Assembly (NCBI GenBank): GCA_036936605.1
Contig: JAUPFV010000001.1
Span: forward strand, 252,890,802-252,954,801
Direction: 5' to 3'
From: Limnanthes douglasii subsp. nivea
Lineage: Eukaryota > Streptophyta > Magnoliopsida > Brassicales > Limnanthaceae
Length of the DNA stretch: 64,000 nt
The notes below the pieces were generated by a model. That model was not told the origin of the DNA. It did not search any database and saw nothing but the letters and a program-made list of their open reading frames with translations. Position 1 is the first letter of the stretch. Each line of letters begins with the position of its first letter. The position numbers and the translations under genes were made by a program. This document shows positions 19,175 to 30,403 of the stretch, one piece after another.

Positions 19175-19503
19175 CGATGAGGGCGGAATTTACCAATATA
19201 AGTCATAAGGGTTTAATTGCAATAAACGGTATTTGGTGTAGTTATCAAGGTGTTAAAAGTCCCTCGAGGACCAATGTGTAAACGTGAAATTAATTAAGGG
19301 GCCTTATTAAATATGTAATAACGACCCACTAAGAACTTAAACGGGTCCACCTTATTCTAGTATAAAAGGTGACCCACTTGCCTGGTAAATAGGATTTTGG
19401 ATATTATTTTATGACAATCCCCTTTCTCTCTCTATACTTTCTCTCTCTAGTCACATCTGGTTCAAGATCCAAAATATTCTCCCTAACAATTATTGACTCA
19501 TCA
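19175..19503 (+). repeat. 3' LTR of Tat element 1
   Basis: 329 bp, the same length as the 5' LTR. Its first base aligns to give CG instead of the canonical TG, and four of about seven differences lie in the first 12 bases. It ends GACTCATCA and is followed by the GACTT target duplication. Confidence 0.94.
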
Positions 19504-19508
19504 GACTT
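19504..19508. repeat. Target-site duplication, right copy (GACTT)
   Basis: Identical to 9077-9081. Confidence 0.95.
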
Positions 19509-20856
19509 TACATAAAGTATTGGATTCTAGCACTCCATGACGTCTGATGACGCATTTTCAAACGAAGATTGTCTCAAACAATTTATTAACACATAAACAT
19601 GTCTCAACAATAGGTAAACATAAAAGGTTATACTAGAAGAGCATTTGATGTGTTATATAATTAAACAAAATTTATAGTCTTTCATTGACAAAATCGTACT
19701 TGAATTGTGTTGAGGTCTGCGCTCAAACCCGCACGATTGATGTGCAATTTCACACAAAAACCAGTACACAATTTTAGGGAATTCGTGCACCAGTCAAGCA
19801 CAGAACAATCGGTTTCGTGTGTTATGGATGTGTGAAAACAACTATCCGTTGCCCAATTGGTGTGTGAAATCACCCAGAACAACCATGGTGGTTCAAAAAT
19901 CTAAATCTTGTAAAAGTTGACTATTTCCAACAGATAAACATCTAAAATAAAGATCTACGACTAACCTAAACAAAAAAAAACTAGTTAGAAGTCAAACAGA
20001 CAACTACAATTATATAAAAATCAGATTTTTGTAAATTGAAATTTCAAACTCAAATATTTGTAAATAGATAGATCGAAATTGAAAGAAAAAAGATAATAGG
20101 TGAAGTAATACGTACCTTAACAGTGTTGCAAACTCAGATTTTGAAAATCTCAAGTTTTTAGAATGGGTAAATTTGAGAGGTTTTGGATTACTATGATAAA
20201 ACTATGGTGCTTACGGTCGAGATTCAACGAAAATGTTAGTTATATAAAAAGTAAAATATAAAAAATGGATCGAGTTCTAACAAAGTTAAGTCAAGATCCA
20301 ACAGGATCTAGATCCGTGTGTATCCGAGTTGACTTAATGGATTATGGTACCCAAACTTTTTATTTTGTGTGGGATGAGTCGTGTATTTTAATATATATTA
20401 CCCTTTGGGTTTAAGATGAATTATGTGTTTTAAAAAATTCAAAAAAACGAACCCGATCCACACGACATTCATTACTTATGATAGTATTGAAAAATTAATA
20501 CATGATGTATTATTATTTTATGAATTTTAAAATTATATTATAATGTCATTTAGTTTTTTTATATAATTTGTGTATTTATAATTTTTTGATAGTTTTATTA
20601 TTATTTATACTTTATTATATTTTAAATTAGTTTATATTTAGTAAATATAAAAATTTAAATTGAATAATTTTATAATAAATTTACGTATATAAAATATAAA
20701 GATAATTTATTAAAAAAATTAAATAAATATGAAATGTAAATAATAAATATGTTTTATAGATTTGTTATTAAAGTTTTAGGTTTGTTACTAATTTTTTAGA
20801 CTTTTTACTAAATTCAAGAGTGTATTTGATATATTATTTGTTACGATTATAGATAG
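19509..20856. other. AT-rich spacer, no gene seen
   Basis: Host or older repeat sequence between the Tat element and the LINE. 20400-20800 is extremely AT-rich. Around 19690-19890 there are GTGCAATTTCACACA-type words resembling 1899-2060. I see no coding or RNA gene. Confidence 0.45.
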
Positions 20857-21620
20857 ATGGACCCCTCCAAGAATCCTCTTTCTTTTTCTTCTCAACCTAT
20901 AAGAAATGAATCATCGTATTTAGTTATATCTATTTAAGAAATCATCTTCATCCATCCACCAACTTTATCTTCAAAATCTTTTGAGTCGTCTACATCTTTA
21001 TCAAGGATTTGGCATCATTCTTCAGGCACCACAGTTATATCAAATTTCTTTCAAGTTAGCTCAAGAAGACCTCCTTCAAAGCAGCTTCAATCTTTTTTAG
21101 GTTCGAGTAACTAGAGAACTTTGTTCAAGATTGGGCATCTATCAATCGGTCCGAAGATTTACCATCAAGATTCTAGATGCGTAACGTTTGGAGTGTAGGC
21201 CAATATTCTTTCTAAATATTGAAATGTAATCCAAAATCCAACCCATATTGGATCCTCTCTGACTCCATTCTGTGTCTTTTTTCCTCAAATTCATAAGTTC
21301 TTGTATAACCAAGACTATATCTCCCAAATAGCCAAGGTAATCAGATTTCTTTTGGAAACTTGGATTCTTATTAAAAACCAGACAAGTTTTAATTGCTGCA
21401 AAGCTTGACTGATCTTGATGTCTTCTATCCCCCCCCCCCCAAAAAAAAAGCTTTGGATAGGTTTTTGGGAATCAAATGGATTCTGGCAGGATATCACATA
21501 TGATTATATCCCATATTATTGCAATATATGTAAACACTTAGGATACATGGATAACTTATGTAGCACAACAGAAATAAAAGAAACAAACAACGATAAAACT
21601 CTAAACCTAAGTTAAAGAAA
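20857..21620 (+). pseudogene. LINE 1 ORF1 remnant (RNA-binding, zinc knuckle)
   Basis: Possible start at ATG 20857 (MDPSKNPLSF). Near 21450-21560 it reads LWIGFWESNGFWQDITYDYIPYYCNICKHLG, the usual end of plant LINE ORF1 with a CX2CX4HX4C knuckle. The His is replaced by Tyr (CNICKHLGYMDNLC). A run of 12 C plus 9 A at 21429-21449 disrupts the domain. Confidence 0.65.
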
Positions 21621-22009
21621 TAAGGAGACTTAAAGAAATATTTCCCAAAATTTAATTAATCAAAGTCTAACGGAAAAATATAATATAGGATGCTTTATAT
21701 AGCACTGCCCAAAAACCTATTTCGAAATAAGAGAAATTACTAAAATGTTTTAAAATAAATAAAATTAACGCTAAAATATTAAAATTAGTTTTCGAAGACT
21801 TTACGGGTTTAATTTAGGTATCAAACATTGTGAAAAAGTCACGTATTTTAAATATGACGAGCTCGTCGAAATATTTGATTTGAGTACCGGTTTGACCCAA
21901 TTCTGATAAATGAGCGAGAAACCAGTATGTCCGCAGTCTTCGCTACATCAGAGAGGTATTGACTAATTCAATAACAAGATTCTTGATTGTAAGTTAGAGG
22001 ATCATTGAT

Positions 22010-22150
22010 ACTCATGATCTAACTATACTTGGTCCAACAATCATAAATGGATACGTTTTGATTAAACATTATATAATGTTGTTTGTAGGGTTTTCTTTGA
22101 CATTACCAAGGTGAATCATATAGCCAGAACCGACTCGATCATTCACATAT
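22010..22150 (+). pseudogene. LINE 1 endonuclease remnant
   Basis: A frame reads YTWSNNHKWIRFD, matching the F/YTWSN motif of L1-type apurinic endonucleases. The rest of the domain is not readable; only about 600 bp separate ORF1 and the RT-side linker, less than a full domain needs. Confidence 0.5.
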
Positions 22151-22223
22151 TTGCATTCAACTGTCTTCATACTCAAACATTCCAAAATAACCTTTCAAAT
22201 TTAAAATATGTGGATTTTCCACA

Positions 22224-24170
22224 GTGATTTTCTTAAGATTGTTGACCAAAGCTAGAATGAAAACCAATATGGTGACCCTATATCTTCTTCTATTTAAAAT
22301 TAAACAAAACTTAAATCCTGGAAAAAAAATGTTTGGAAATATATTTGAAAATATTTCCAAATCTTATGATGAGGTTAAACATGTTGAAGCTTTCCTTGAA
22401 AACTTAAATAACATAACTAATAGAGGAAACCTCTCTAAGGCTAAAGCCAATCACTTAAATTTATTGGCCAGAGAGGAAGCTTTATGGCATAAAAAATGTG
22501 TCTCTCTCTGGATAAAAAAATGGTGATAACCATTTAAAAAGTTATCACAATTTTGTTTATAAAAATACCAAAAAACAGAATACATGGAATAACTCTGAAC
22601 AAGCCCTGGATTGAAGATCTCTCTCTTGTTGGTACCTTTGTTATAGAATAATTTAAAACTATTCTCACATGCAACAACAATGAGCCCACTTTTGATCACA
22701 TTTATGATATAATTCTTAAGTTTGCAACATATCAAGATAACTCAAACTTAACTTCAATTCCAATTTTTGATGAAATTCACTTTGCAATTCATTCACTTAA
22801 TGTTAATAGTCTGTCTGGAGTTGATGGTTTCAACTTTAGATTCTTCTAACCCGTTGAACTATCGTTAATCTGATCTCCCTAATGTTATTCATTCCTATTA
22901 AATTGTTGCCCTAGTCCTAAAGGCATATTTTCCACTACAATATGTCTTATACAAAAAAATCACCTAAATCATGGAAATAATATAGACCCATCATGTTTTG
23001 TACAGTATTCAACAGAATATTTTAAAAAATAATCAATAACAGACTTGTTAAAATACTTTATAACATTTTATCTGATGAGCAGCCTGGTTTTTTAGAAACC
23101 AGAAGCATCCATAAAAATATTCTGATTGCTCAAGAATTTGCCCATGATCTTAACAAAAAACCCAGAGGTTGTAACATTATTTTAAACTTAGATATGGAAA
23201 AAGTCTTTAATATGATATCCTTCAAATTCATATACTCTGTTTTACAATCTTTTGGCTTCAGCAACCGGTTCATTTAATTAATAAAAGTTGGAATTTAAAA
23301 CACTCACTTCTCAATTATTATTAATGGCGTATCTTATAGATATTTTTGATCCACCAATGGTGTTAGACAGGGTGATCCCTTTTCACATAGTATTTTCATC
23401 ATTGTCGAGGAGTACCTTCTTAGAGGCATTACAATTCTGTTTTAAAGCTATATTTCTTTGCATTACAATTCAAGAGGATATATGAATATTTGTTGTCTTG
23501 CGCTTACTGACAATGTAATTACTTGCATGAATGGATTCCTCAATAATATCAAGAAAGTGTGTGGTATTCTTGATCATTACCAAGTTATCTCTGGCCAATA
23601 AATAAACAACCTCAAGACCACATTCATCTCATCAAGTCATATGAGCAATATCGGATAATGTTTTTTTGAAAACACAAATGGTTTCGAACAAAGTTCTCTA
23701 CCCTTCAAATACCTTGGCATCCAAATTCATTCAAACAACAATTCCTGCCATTTTGATGACCTTGTAACTAATATTAGAAATAAAATCATGGATTGGGATA
23801 CTATCAATATTTCTTTTGAAGGAAGATTAATACTAATCAAACCTATCATGCTTTATTTTCCTATATATCATATGTATAACAGTCTTCTCCCAAAGATTGT
23901 CATCAATAAAATAAATGGGCTCATTAATAAATTTCTTTGAAGTTGCAAAGAAAACTCAAATTTATTTATTTGGTCTTCCCTATCCAAGCTTAGTAAACCT
24001 TTTGATGAAAATAGATTAAACATTAGAAAACTTAAATATATTCAATCTTTTGTTTCTTGTAAACTTTGGATGACTTTTAGAGAGAAAAAAAATCTATGGT
24101 CTAAGCTTAAAAATCAACATACTGCCCCTTGCTTACCCTCTCCAAACTTGATTAGTAAAGTTTAAAAAAT
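22224..24170 (+). pseudogene. LINE 1 reverse transcriptase, decayed
   Basis: 22224-22526 is the pre-RT linker (LFGNIF-like, then LNLLAREEALWHKK). RT follows over several frames: GCNIILNLDMEKVFN near 23170-23215, [10 protein letters not shown] near 23356-23385, and LALTDNVITC near 23497, where the catalytic YADD has become LTDN. FKYLGIQIHSNN and NIRNKIMDWDTINISFEGRLILIKP come next, at the end of RT. The lost catalytic Asp and many stops show it is dead. Confidence 0.8.
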
Positions 24171-24194
24171 ACTGAATTCTATTAGGGAATCTGC

Positions 24195-24197
<3 letters not shown>

Positions 24198-24231
<34 letters not shown>
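24198..24231. repeat. AT microsatellite
   Basis: Uninterrupted alternating A and T for about 34 bases inside the decayed LINE. Confidence 0.9.
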
Positions 24232-24235
<4 letters not shown>

Positions 24236-24989
24236 GAAAATAGGCAAATGAAACATAGTCTGCTGGCTTGAGAATTGGAATAATTCTTATCATTTTACAC
24301 ATCTCTCTTACAATAATGAGAATTCATGGTAACCAACCTAATCAAGTTAATGTATTTTGGCGTGATGGGTCTTGGAATGTGAACGAACTTAAATAAAATG
24401 TTTTACCATCTGACATAATCAGAATTACTAAACTTAAGATTAATGTAAACTTAAAGGACTCTATTATTTGAAAATATCCCATGATGCCTGTTTTTTTATT
24501 AAAAGGTATTTGACATATGATTAAACAAACGAGAAATAAGTCTGTCATTTATAAAAAAAAAACTTTGGAATAACCTTCTCTAAGTAAATGTCATTCACTA
24601 TTGGACACTTCTTAATGATTACATACTTGTTGATTCAGATTTATAAAAAAAGAAGCTTCAACCTTGTATCAAAAGGTCAATTTTGTGGCAATTTAGAAAT
24701 GTAAACCATCTCTTTATGGCTTGTAACACTGCTTGGAATGTCTAACTTCATTTTGTAAACCTTTTTGGTATTCAAATCAGTAACTATATGACAATATATC
24801 ATATAACTAACATTTGGTTCATGCCAACTATAAAAACAAGCATATAAGAATTATGATTTCTTCTATTATTTGCTGGTCCATTTGAAATATCAGAAATTAA
24901 TCAAGCATAAAAATATCAAACCTAATTCCCAAAACATAATCAACAAAATAATCATAACCATTACACATTTGGACAACGCTAAACTTCTT

Positions 24990-25520
24990 AAAACCAAAAT
25001 TTGGGCAGAAGATATGAAAACGACATATACAATAGGTTGTCTTAATCATCTTACTGTCTCCAATCCTTATTCATATGTCAAATGGAACCCTCCTATTAAA
25101 AATAGATTCAGAGTTAACTGTGATGACCCTTATCTTATAAAATCAAGTTGGGGTTTTATCATCAGAGATGCTAATAATACTTTAATGTTTGCTATTAGAT
25201 TTTTTTTGGGTATAAATACCCCTTCAATTGCTGAAACTAGATCCCTTCATGAAGGTCTCATCTTCTGAAAATCAAAGAACTTTACCTAAGTAGATATTGA
25301 AATTGATTCCTTAATTTTATTGAAATGTTGTCCTATGGGAAAATTCCTTGGTTTTTCTGGCCTTTAGTTTCCAGTTGTAGGAAATCAATATCATCTCAAA
25401 TGACCATTAGACATGTTTATATGGACAAAACTTTGTTGTGGATTGGGTAACCAAATATGCTCTCAACTCCAAAATTAATTGTGATTTCAATGCTTCAAAT
25501 TCTCATGCTCTCTATTAGCC
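24990..25520 (+). pseudogene. LINE 1 RNase H domain remnant
   Basis: 25068-25268 reads VKWNPPIKNRFRVNCDDPY, WGFIIRDANNTLMFA and SIAETRSLHEGLIF, the plant LINE RNase H pattern (N-x-D-G/A...GGIIRD...E). A decayed continuation to about 25520 follows. Confidence 0.65.
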
Positions 25521-25692
25521 ATTATTTTCTTAGAATGAATTAACCCGGGCTATATTAGAACATCAAACTGAATAAATTTCTCCTTATTATATTGCTCTAA
25601 CATCCTTGGTATGATACTTTCTTGACCATCATTTCTCTACCAAAACTATAGTACAACTCTTAATTACAAAATGAATATCCCTGATATCATTT

Positions 25693-25761
25693 GGGACCAT
25701 TGAGATATGGACATTTGGGACCATTGAGATATGGACATTTGGGACCATTGAGATATGGACG
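25693..25761. repeat. 24-bp minisatellite, about three copies
   Basis: GGGACCATTGAGATATGGAC plus ATTT starts at 25693, 25717 and 25741 with a strict 24-bp period. The copies are identical, so the expansion is recent compared with the decayed LINE around it. Confidence 0.9.
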
Positions 25762-26079
25762 TGAAGATTCAAGCAGGAATCATCGTGATGGTGAAATATA
25801 GCCAATTCTCTGTCTATCAAAAGAGACCAACCCTAGGCGAGTCTAATCACATTAAGGTATTTATTCAACTACCCTAAAAGATCCATGTGAGGAATGATCA
25901 AGTCAATCTTATCTTCTATTATCATTTTGTAATCTCTTATCAACTTGCTAAATTATCTATTTTGAATTAGTCTATTTTCATATCCATTTGTACATAAAAA
26001 AATTAGGCTTTTTTTTATAAATAAAATTTGTTATTGATTTTTTTTTACATTTCTTATTAATTAATTAGTTACGAACAAA

Positions 26080-26088
26080 TATTTTATA
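26080..26088. repeat. 9-bp target-site duplication, left copy
   Basis: TATTTTATA directly precedes the element at 26089 and recurs directly after it at 27151-27159. Confidence 0.85.
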
Positions 26089-27150
26089 GGGAAATTGTAG
26101 CAAACGTACCTACTCAACTATTTTATTGTCATCTAGTATCCAAGGTTTGATCAATTGTCACTTAATACCCAACTCAACTACCTAATTGTCGCATAGTACT
26201 TAACTTTATTTTAATACCCTAACTACCCTCACCATTCATGAACACGTAACCAAAATTTCTCTTTCCTTCTCTTTCCTACTTTTCCTTTAATTTTATTTTT
26301 AAAAGATCCGTATCTTTCAAACCGGAGCTCGAAAAAAATAAATGAAAGTACCATCACTTTTGTTTTTTAAAAATAAACAAAACTAGATCCATTGATGATA
26401 TTTTTTGATTTTTAAAAAAAATAAAATTTCACCAGTTGCAAGAATCGTTCAGAATTTGCAAGCAATTCGCATCTTGAGAGTTGTACCAGTTTTTTTTTTA
26501 ATCGTTCAGAAATCCTGAGAGTTGCAAGCAATTCGCATCTTATTATGAGAATCGTTCAGAAATTTGCAAGCAATTCGCATCTTATCATGAGAATCGTTCA
26601 GAAATTGCAAGCAATTCGCATCTTATCATGAGAATCGTTCAGAAATTGCAAGCAATTCGTATCTTATCATGAGAATCGTTCAGGAATTGCAAGCAATTCG
26701 CATCCTGAGAATTTGCAAGCAATTCGCATCTTGAGAATTGTACTAGTTTTTTTTTTAGTTGTTCAGAAATCCTGAGAGTTGCAAGCAATTCGCATCTTAT
26801 AATGAGAATCGTTAAGAAATTTGCAAGCAATTCGCATCTTATCATGAGAATCGTTCAGAAATTGCAAGCAATTCGCAGCTTTATCATGAGAATCGTTCAG
26901 AAATTGCAAGCAATTCGCATCCTGAGAATTTGCAAGCAATTCGCATCTTATCATGAGAATCGTTCAGAAATTGCAAGCAATTCGCATCCTGATAATTGTA
27001 CCAGTTTTTTTTCTTTTACCAGCGCGCGCCTATTTTTGGTCGGGGTATTTTTGTCCAAATTTCAGTTCGAGGTACCAAGTGACACTATCCAAAAAACGGA
27101 TACCGCCGGGTAATAACATAGTTGAGAAGGTATTTACCGGTACTTTTCAC
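26089..27150. mobile_element. Non-autonomous MULE-like element, 1,062 bp
   Basis: Bounded by a perfect 9-bp duplication, TATTTTATA, the size typical of Mutator-like elements. The ends are an imperfect inverted repeat: the left reads GGGAAATTGTAG...TACCTACTCAACTAT and the reverse complement of the right reads GTGAAAAGTACC...TACCTTCTCAACTAT. The left end also resembles the left end of the 12.6-kb MULE at 30758 (GGGAAAT, CACTTAATA, TTAATACC, then CCTCA in similar order), so the two look related. The interior has no coding capacity and is mostly a 41-bp tandem repeat. It ends about 240 bp upstream of the likely RRP40 leader. Confidence 0.8.
26448..26998. repeat. 41-bp tandem array with 257-bp higher-order period
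   Basis: The basic unit is AGAATCGTTCAGAAATTGCA followed by AGCAATTCGCATCTTATCATG, repeated with small changes and shortened units. A TTGTACCAG/TTGTACTAG plus poly-T marker occurs at 26481, 26738 and 26996, giving two consecutive higher-order units of about 257 bp. The array fills the middle of the MULE-like element. Confidence 0.9.
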
Positions 27151-27159
27151 TATTTTATA
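27151..27159. repeat. 9-bp target-site duplication, right copy
   Basis: TATTTTATA, identical to 26080-26088. Confidence 0.85.
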
Positions 27160-27396
27160 ACTAAATAAATAATCACATAACCGCGAATAAATATGATCCC
27201 ACAAATTTAAATATAAAGAAAATTACGGATATAGCCCTACCCGCCGAGGACAGCAGCTTTCCGGACCATCGTTGGCTCGTTGCCATCCCAGCCAATGTCC
27301 GACCGTAGGGAGATGTTCCTCTATGTGAACCGTACGCTATATTACTTTACGTATCAAATCTTGTCCGTCCATGTCTCCTCACTATTAACCCCATCT

Positions 27397-27408
27397 AAAA
27401 CCCTAGAG
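27397..27408 (+). promoter_or_regulatory. Telo-box-like element before RRP40
   Basis: AAAACCCTAGAG contains AAACCCTA, the plant telo-box core often found near the start of genes for ribosome and RNA-processing proteins. It lies about 255 bp before the leader intron and 720 bp before the ATG, so at or near the transcription start. Confidence 0.5.
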
Positions 27409-27651
27409 AAAAGGAAAACCTGATATTTTCCTCTTCTTTCTTCGCAAGACTTGAACATTAAAACCTCAGGTTTGTTCAACACTTTCCAGTCTCCAATTCA
27501 ATTTAAAACAAATCGTTGAGTTGTCTGTCTCTTCCTCTCCTCTTCCTCATCGCCATCGCCGGAGTAGGGTTTTGTTTACTGGATTGAGAACTTGTGCTCG
27601 TGGTGATATTTTATTAACAAAAATAGGTGGAAAAGACTGACGATTATTTGC

Positions 27652-28103
27652 GTAAGTACTCAATTTTCTTTTTTGTGAATTCAATTTATATGCCTTCTTA
27701 CTAAAGTTAGTGTTTTGGGTGTTCAATGCTCATCTTCAATCATGTAAAGACTATCACTTCGAATCCTGATGTTGCTTCTCCTTTTGATTAGTCGTATATG
27801 TTAGGGTTCCTACATTCTTAGTATTAGTCTTAGCCTTATACTAATTTTTCTTGTATGATCCGAAAATTCCTGCACTATGGCTAGGTTGAGCTGAATTGTT
27901 ATTACCAGCTCAGGAAATATTAGTAGCATTTATTATTGAATGTGTATCAGTTTTTGTTTTGTTTTTGTTTTATGGATTAGAGACGTTCCTCTGTAACTGG
28001 ACTGAGAATTGTACGCTAGAATGCTTTTATTACTACCTACCTCTGCCATGGAAGAGGATTTTTATTTTCTTTTTTTTTGTTTAATCAATTTTGGGTTTTA
28101 CAG
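27652..28103 (+). other. 5' UTR leader intron of RRP40
   Basis: A GTAAGT donor at 27652 and a TTTTACAG acceptor ending at 28103 flank a T-rich stretch. The next exon begins 13 bases before the ATG. Leader introns are common in plant housekeeping genes and often raise expression. Confidence 0.65.
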
Positions 28104-28116
28104 AGAATATAAAATC

Positions 28117-29588
28117 ATGGAGAGTAAACCATTGAGTTCCCCAGCAAGCTACATAGATAAGTTTGTTGTGAGCATTGAACTCTACTCCTGCTTATTTTGT
28201 TCTTCTTTGAGTTTGTTGAAACCTATGTTGATTGGGCTTAATTCGTATTCTTAAATTTTTATCTCGGTTATGTAGGTTCCCGGTGATGTAGTTCTTGACC
28301 TCTCAACCATGACTAACCAAACCATCAAGCTTGGCAGCGGTCTCCGTCAGGTCTTGTTCTTTATATCTAGATGCACTATTACGTCTCTGTCTACTAGTGT
28401 GCACTAATTTGTATGTAAATTACCTAATACCCCATGCCTTTGTGGGAGGCGTGTCAAAAGAATATATTTCGCTAATTGTTGTTGAATTTGAAAAATATCA
28501 GTCTAAGTTTGCAGTTCCATAAAGAAAAAATAGAGGAAATTAAGAGATAGAAGAGTTGTAGTTTTGCGTTTGTACACTATGTCTGGTGAGCTTTTGATGT
28601 ACTAAATTGAATTTGTTTTGACGTTTCTCTACCAGGATTGTGATGCTATATCAGTGATGAAGGCAGGGAAACTTAGATATTCAAAGCCAAACAAATATTG
28701 GGTTGAAAGCTCTCATAAAAGGGTGAGTACTATGTTATCTCTTTGTTGTTTATGAGACCCTCTATTGTCCCCACTGTTGCTCTATCTTATCTGACCTTAT
28801 CACTTGGTATTTTAGCTGACCTCTATTGTTCACTTTGTTGCATTTGATGATATAATATTATTGTTTCACAGTATGTGCCCTGCGCAGAAGATCATGTTCT
28901 TGGAATCATAGTGGACATGAAAGCAGATGTAAGCAATTTGATGTAGTATTTTTTATGTTATCTGTTTAAATATCTTAGGATATTTTAATCCAAAAACTTT
29001 TCTTCGGCATACAAGTTTACCATGCTGCCTTTTTGTAATTCAACCTTAAGGGCATGATTTAGATATCGATGTCTTTTTTTCATTGCAGGACTTTGTTGTC
29101 GACATAAAAGGTCCTCAGCTGGCATTCTTAAATAAGCTTGCGTTTGATGGAGGTACCAGAAAAAATATACCAAAATTTGAGGTGTGTACTGTTGTTGTTA
29201 ATACATTATGCCCTATCCATTAGATCAGGAAGATTCACTGGTATTTAAGTAGACATTGCTCTATCCTGTTTGAGGTATATTTTGTGTGATTTAGTAGTTA
29301 TTGTTTTTTTACGGTAGTTATTGTTTCTACTGCAGGTTTTAGCGCCTCTAAAATTAATTATTTGCATGAAATAAAATTTTGAGGATAAATAAATTGGACA
29401 GTATCTGAGAATTACTAAAGTCTATCATCTGTATCAGATAAGGTGGAGTACATTTATATCAGCTTACCTCTCTCTGTACAGATTGGCTCTCTGATCTATG
29501 CGCGGGTTGTGAAGGCAAGCTCAGGGATGAATCCTGAATTGACATGTACAGATGGTGAGTCAATGCTCGTGTTTGGTCACAAACGAAA

Positions 29589-29623
<35 letters not shown>

Positions 29624-30403
29624 GTCATAGTATTTTTGGTTTATCGAAAATGTTTCATTTAATTTGCACTAATATTTGATTTCCTTCTGATAGCAAATGG
29701 GAAAGCTGCAGAATTTGGGTGGCTTAAAGAGGGATTCATGTTTGAGACTTCAACTGGTCTGTCAAGAATGTGAGCTTTTTGTTCTTTTCTTTCTTCTGAA
29801 GTTGTCGATCCTAAAATGCTAGATACCATTAATCTCCTTTCAATGTTGGTTTATTCACAAACTTTCACATATTTTAACCCAACAGGTTGCTAAGCTGGCC
29901 TACATGTCCAGTTCTTGAGGCTCTTGGAGCTAAACTCTCATTTGAGATAGCAGTTGGCTTAAATGGCAGGGTTTGGGTATGTTCCTTTATATTGCAAATA
30001 ATAAAAAATAAAGTTTGTTTTTGTTATCTTTCTGTTAAATTTTCAGTGTTAGGCTGTTTGGTGTTTTCTGAATTTTCCTAAATAATTGTTTTTAACATGG
30101 TGAAAAATACTTTTTCCTTCACGGCAACCAAACACACTTTTGACATCTGTTTTTAGTCGCTAGTGAAATTAAAAGAAGATAACAACTATCCAAACACAGC
30201 TTTAGTATCTACCTTTCTCTTCTCTGCAGTTTTCAATGGTAATGAGCACTTTGTTTTGATCTTCTCTTGTACCATTTTAGGTGAATGCAGCTGCTCCGCG
30301 TTCTGTCATAATTGTATCTAACGCCATCATAAACTCTGACTCCTTAAGCGGACCGCAGCAAAAAATCATGGTGGAGAAGTTGCTTGCCAAAATCATCGAA
30401 TGA
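28117..30403 (+). CDS. RRP40: Exosome complex component RRP40 (EXOSC3)
   Basis: Nine coding exons, all with GT-AG introns: 28117-28167, 28276-28350, 28636-28722, 28872-28928, 29089-29181, 29482-29554, 29694-29769, 29886-29976 and 30281-30403. Every junction keeps frame, giving 241 residues, the usual length for plant and yeast Rrp40. The start MESKPLSSPASY leads into KFVVPGDVVLDL, then the N-terminal domain (about 1-60), an S1 RNA-binding domain (about 61-150, including GKLRYSKPNKYWV and VGIIVDMKAD-like VLGIIVDMKAD), and a KH-type domain with the family GxNG motif (GLNG, 195-198, before RVW). RRP40 is one of three S1/KH cap subunits on the exosome ring, guiding RNA to 3'-5' decay and rRNA processing in nucleus and cytoplasm. 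No defect is visible. Confidence 0.95.
29591..29621. repeat. AT microsatellite in RRP40 intron 6
   Basis: About 30 bases of alternating A and T, 37 bases after the donor of the intron between exons 6 and 7. Likely polymorphic. Confidence 0.9.

Larger units (their letters stand above)
9082..19503 (+). mobile_element. Tat-lineage Ty3/gypsy LTR retrotransposon, nearly complete
   Basis: A 10.4-kb element with two 329-bp LTRs, a primer-binding site, gag-protease, RT, RNase H, a second archaeal-type RNase H, integrase, an antisense extra ORF, a polypurine tract and a perfect 5-bp target duplication. RT before integrase makes it Ty3/gypsy. The second RNase H, the absence of a chromodomain, and an additional ORF between pol and the 3' LTR place it in the Tat lineage (Ogre, Retand and Grande group). 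By eye the LTRs differ at about 7 of 329 positions, four of them in the first 12 bases, so the insertion is fairly recent. Pol is disrupted by several single-base shifts and a stop, so this copy looks non-autonomous, unless the indels are assembly errors. Confidence 0.95.
20857..26050 (+). mobile_element. L1-type LINE, near full length but decayed
   Basis: Order of parts matches a plant L1 LINE: ORF1 from about 20857 to 21620, endonuclease remnant (about 22010-22150), RT (about 22730-24100), zinc-knuckle-like linker and RNase H (about 25070-25270), then an A/T-rich tail near 26000-26050. The frame is broken many times. An AT microsatellite sits at 24198-24231 and a 24-bp minisatellite at 25693-25761. 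A second copy of the same kind lies at 61756-64000. The ends are not marked by a target duplication I can verify. Confidence 0.8.

Noticed and set aside
26448..26998. Regularly spaced direct repeats that could suggest a CRISPR array.
   Set aside because: The repeats are contiguous 41-bp units without unique spacers, inside a plant transposon. It is a tandem array.
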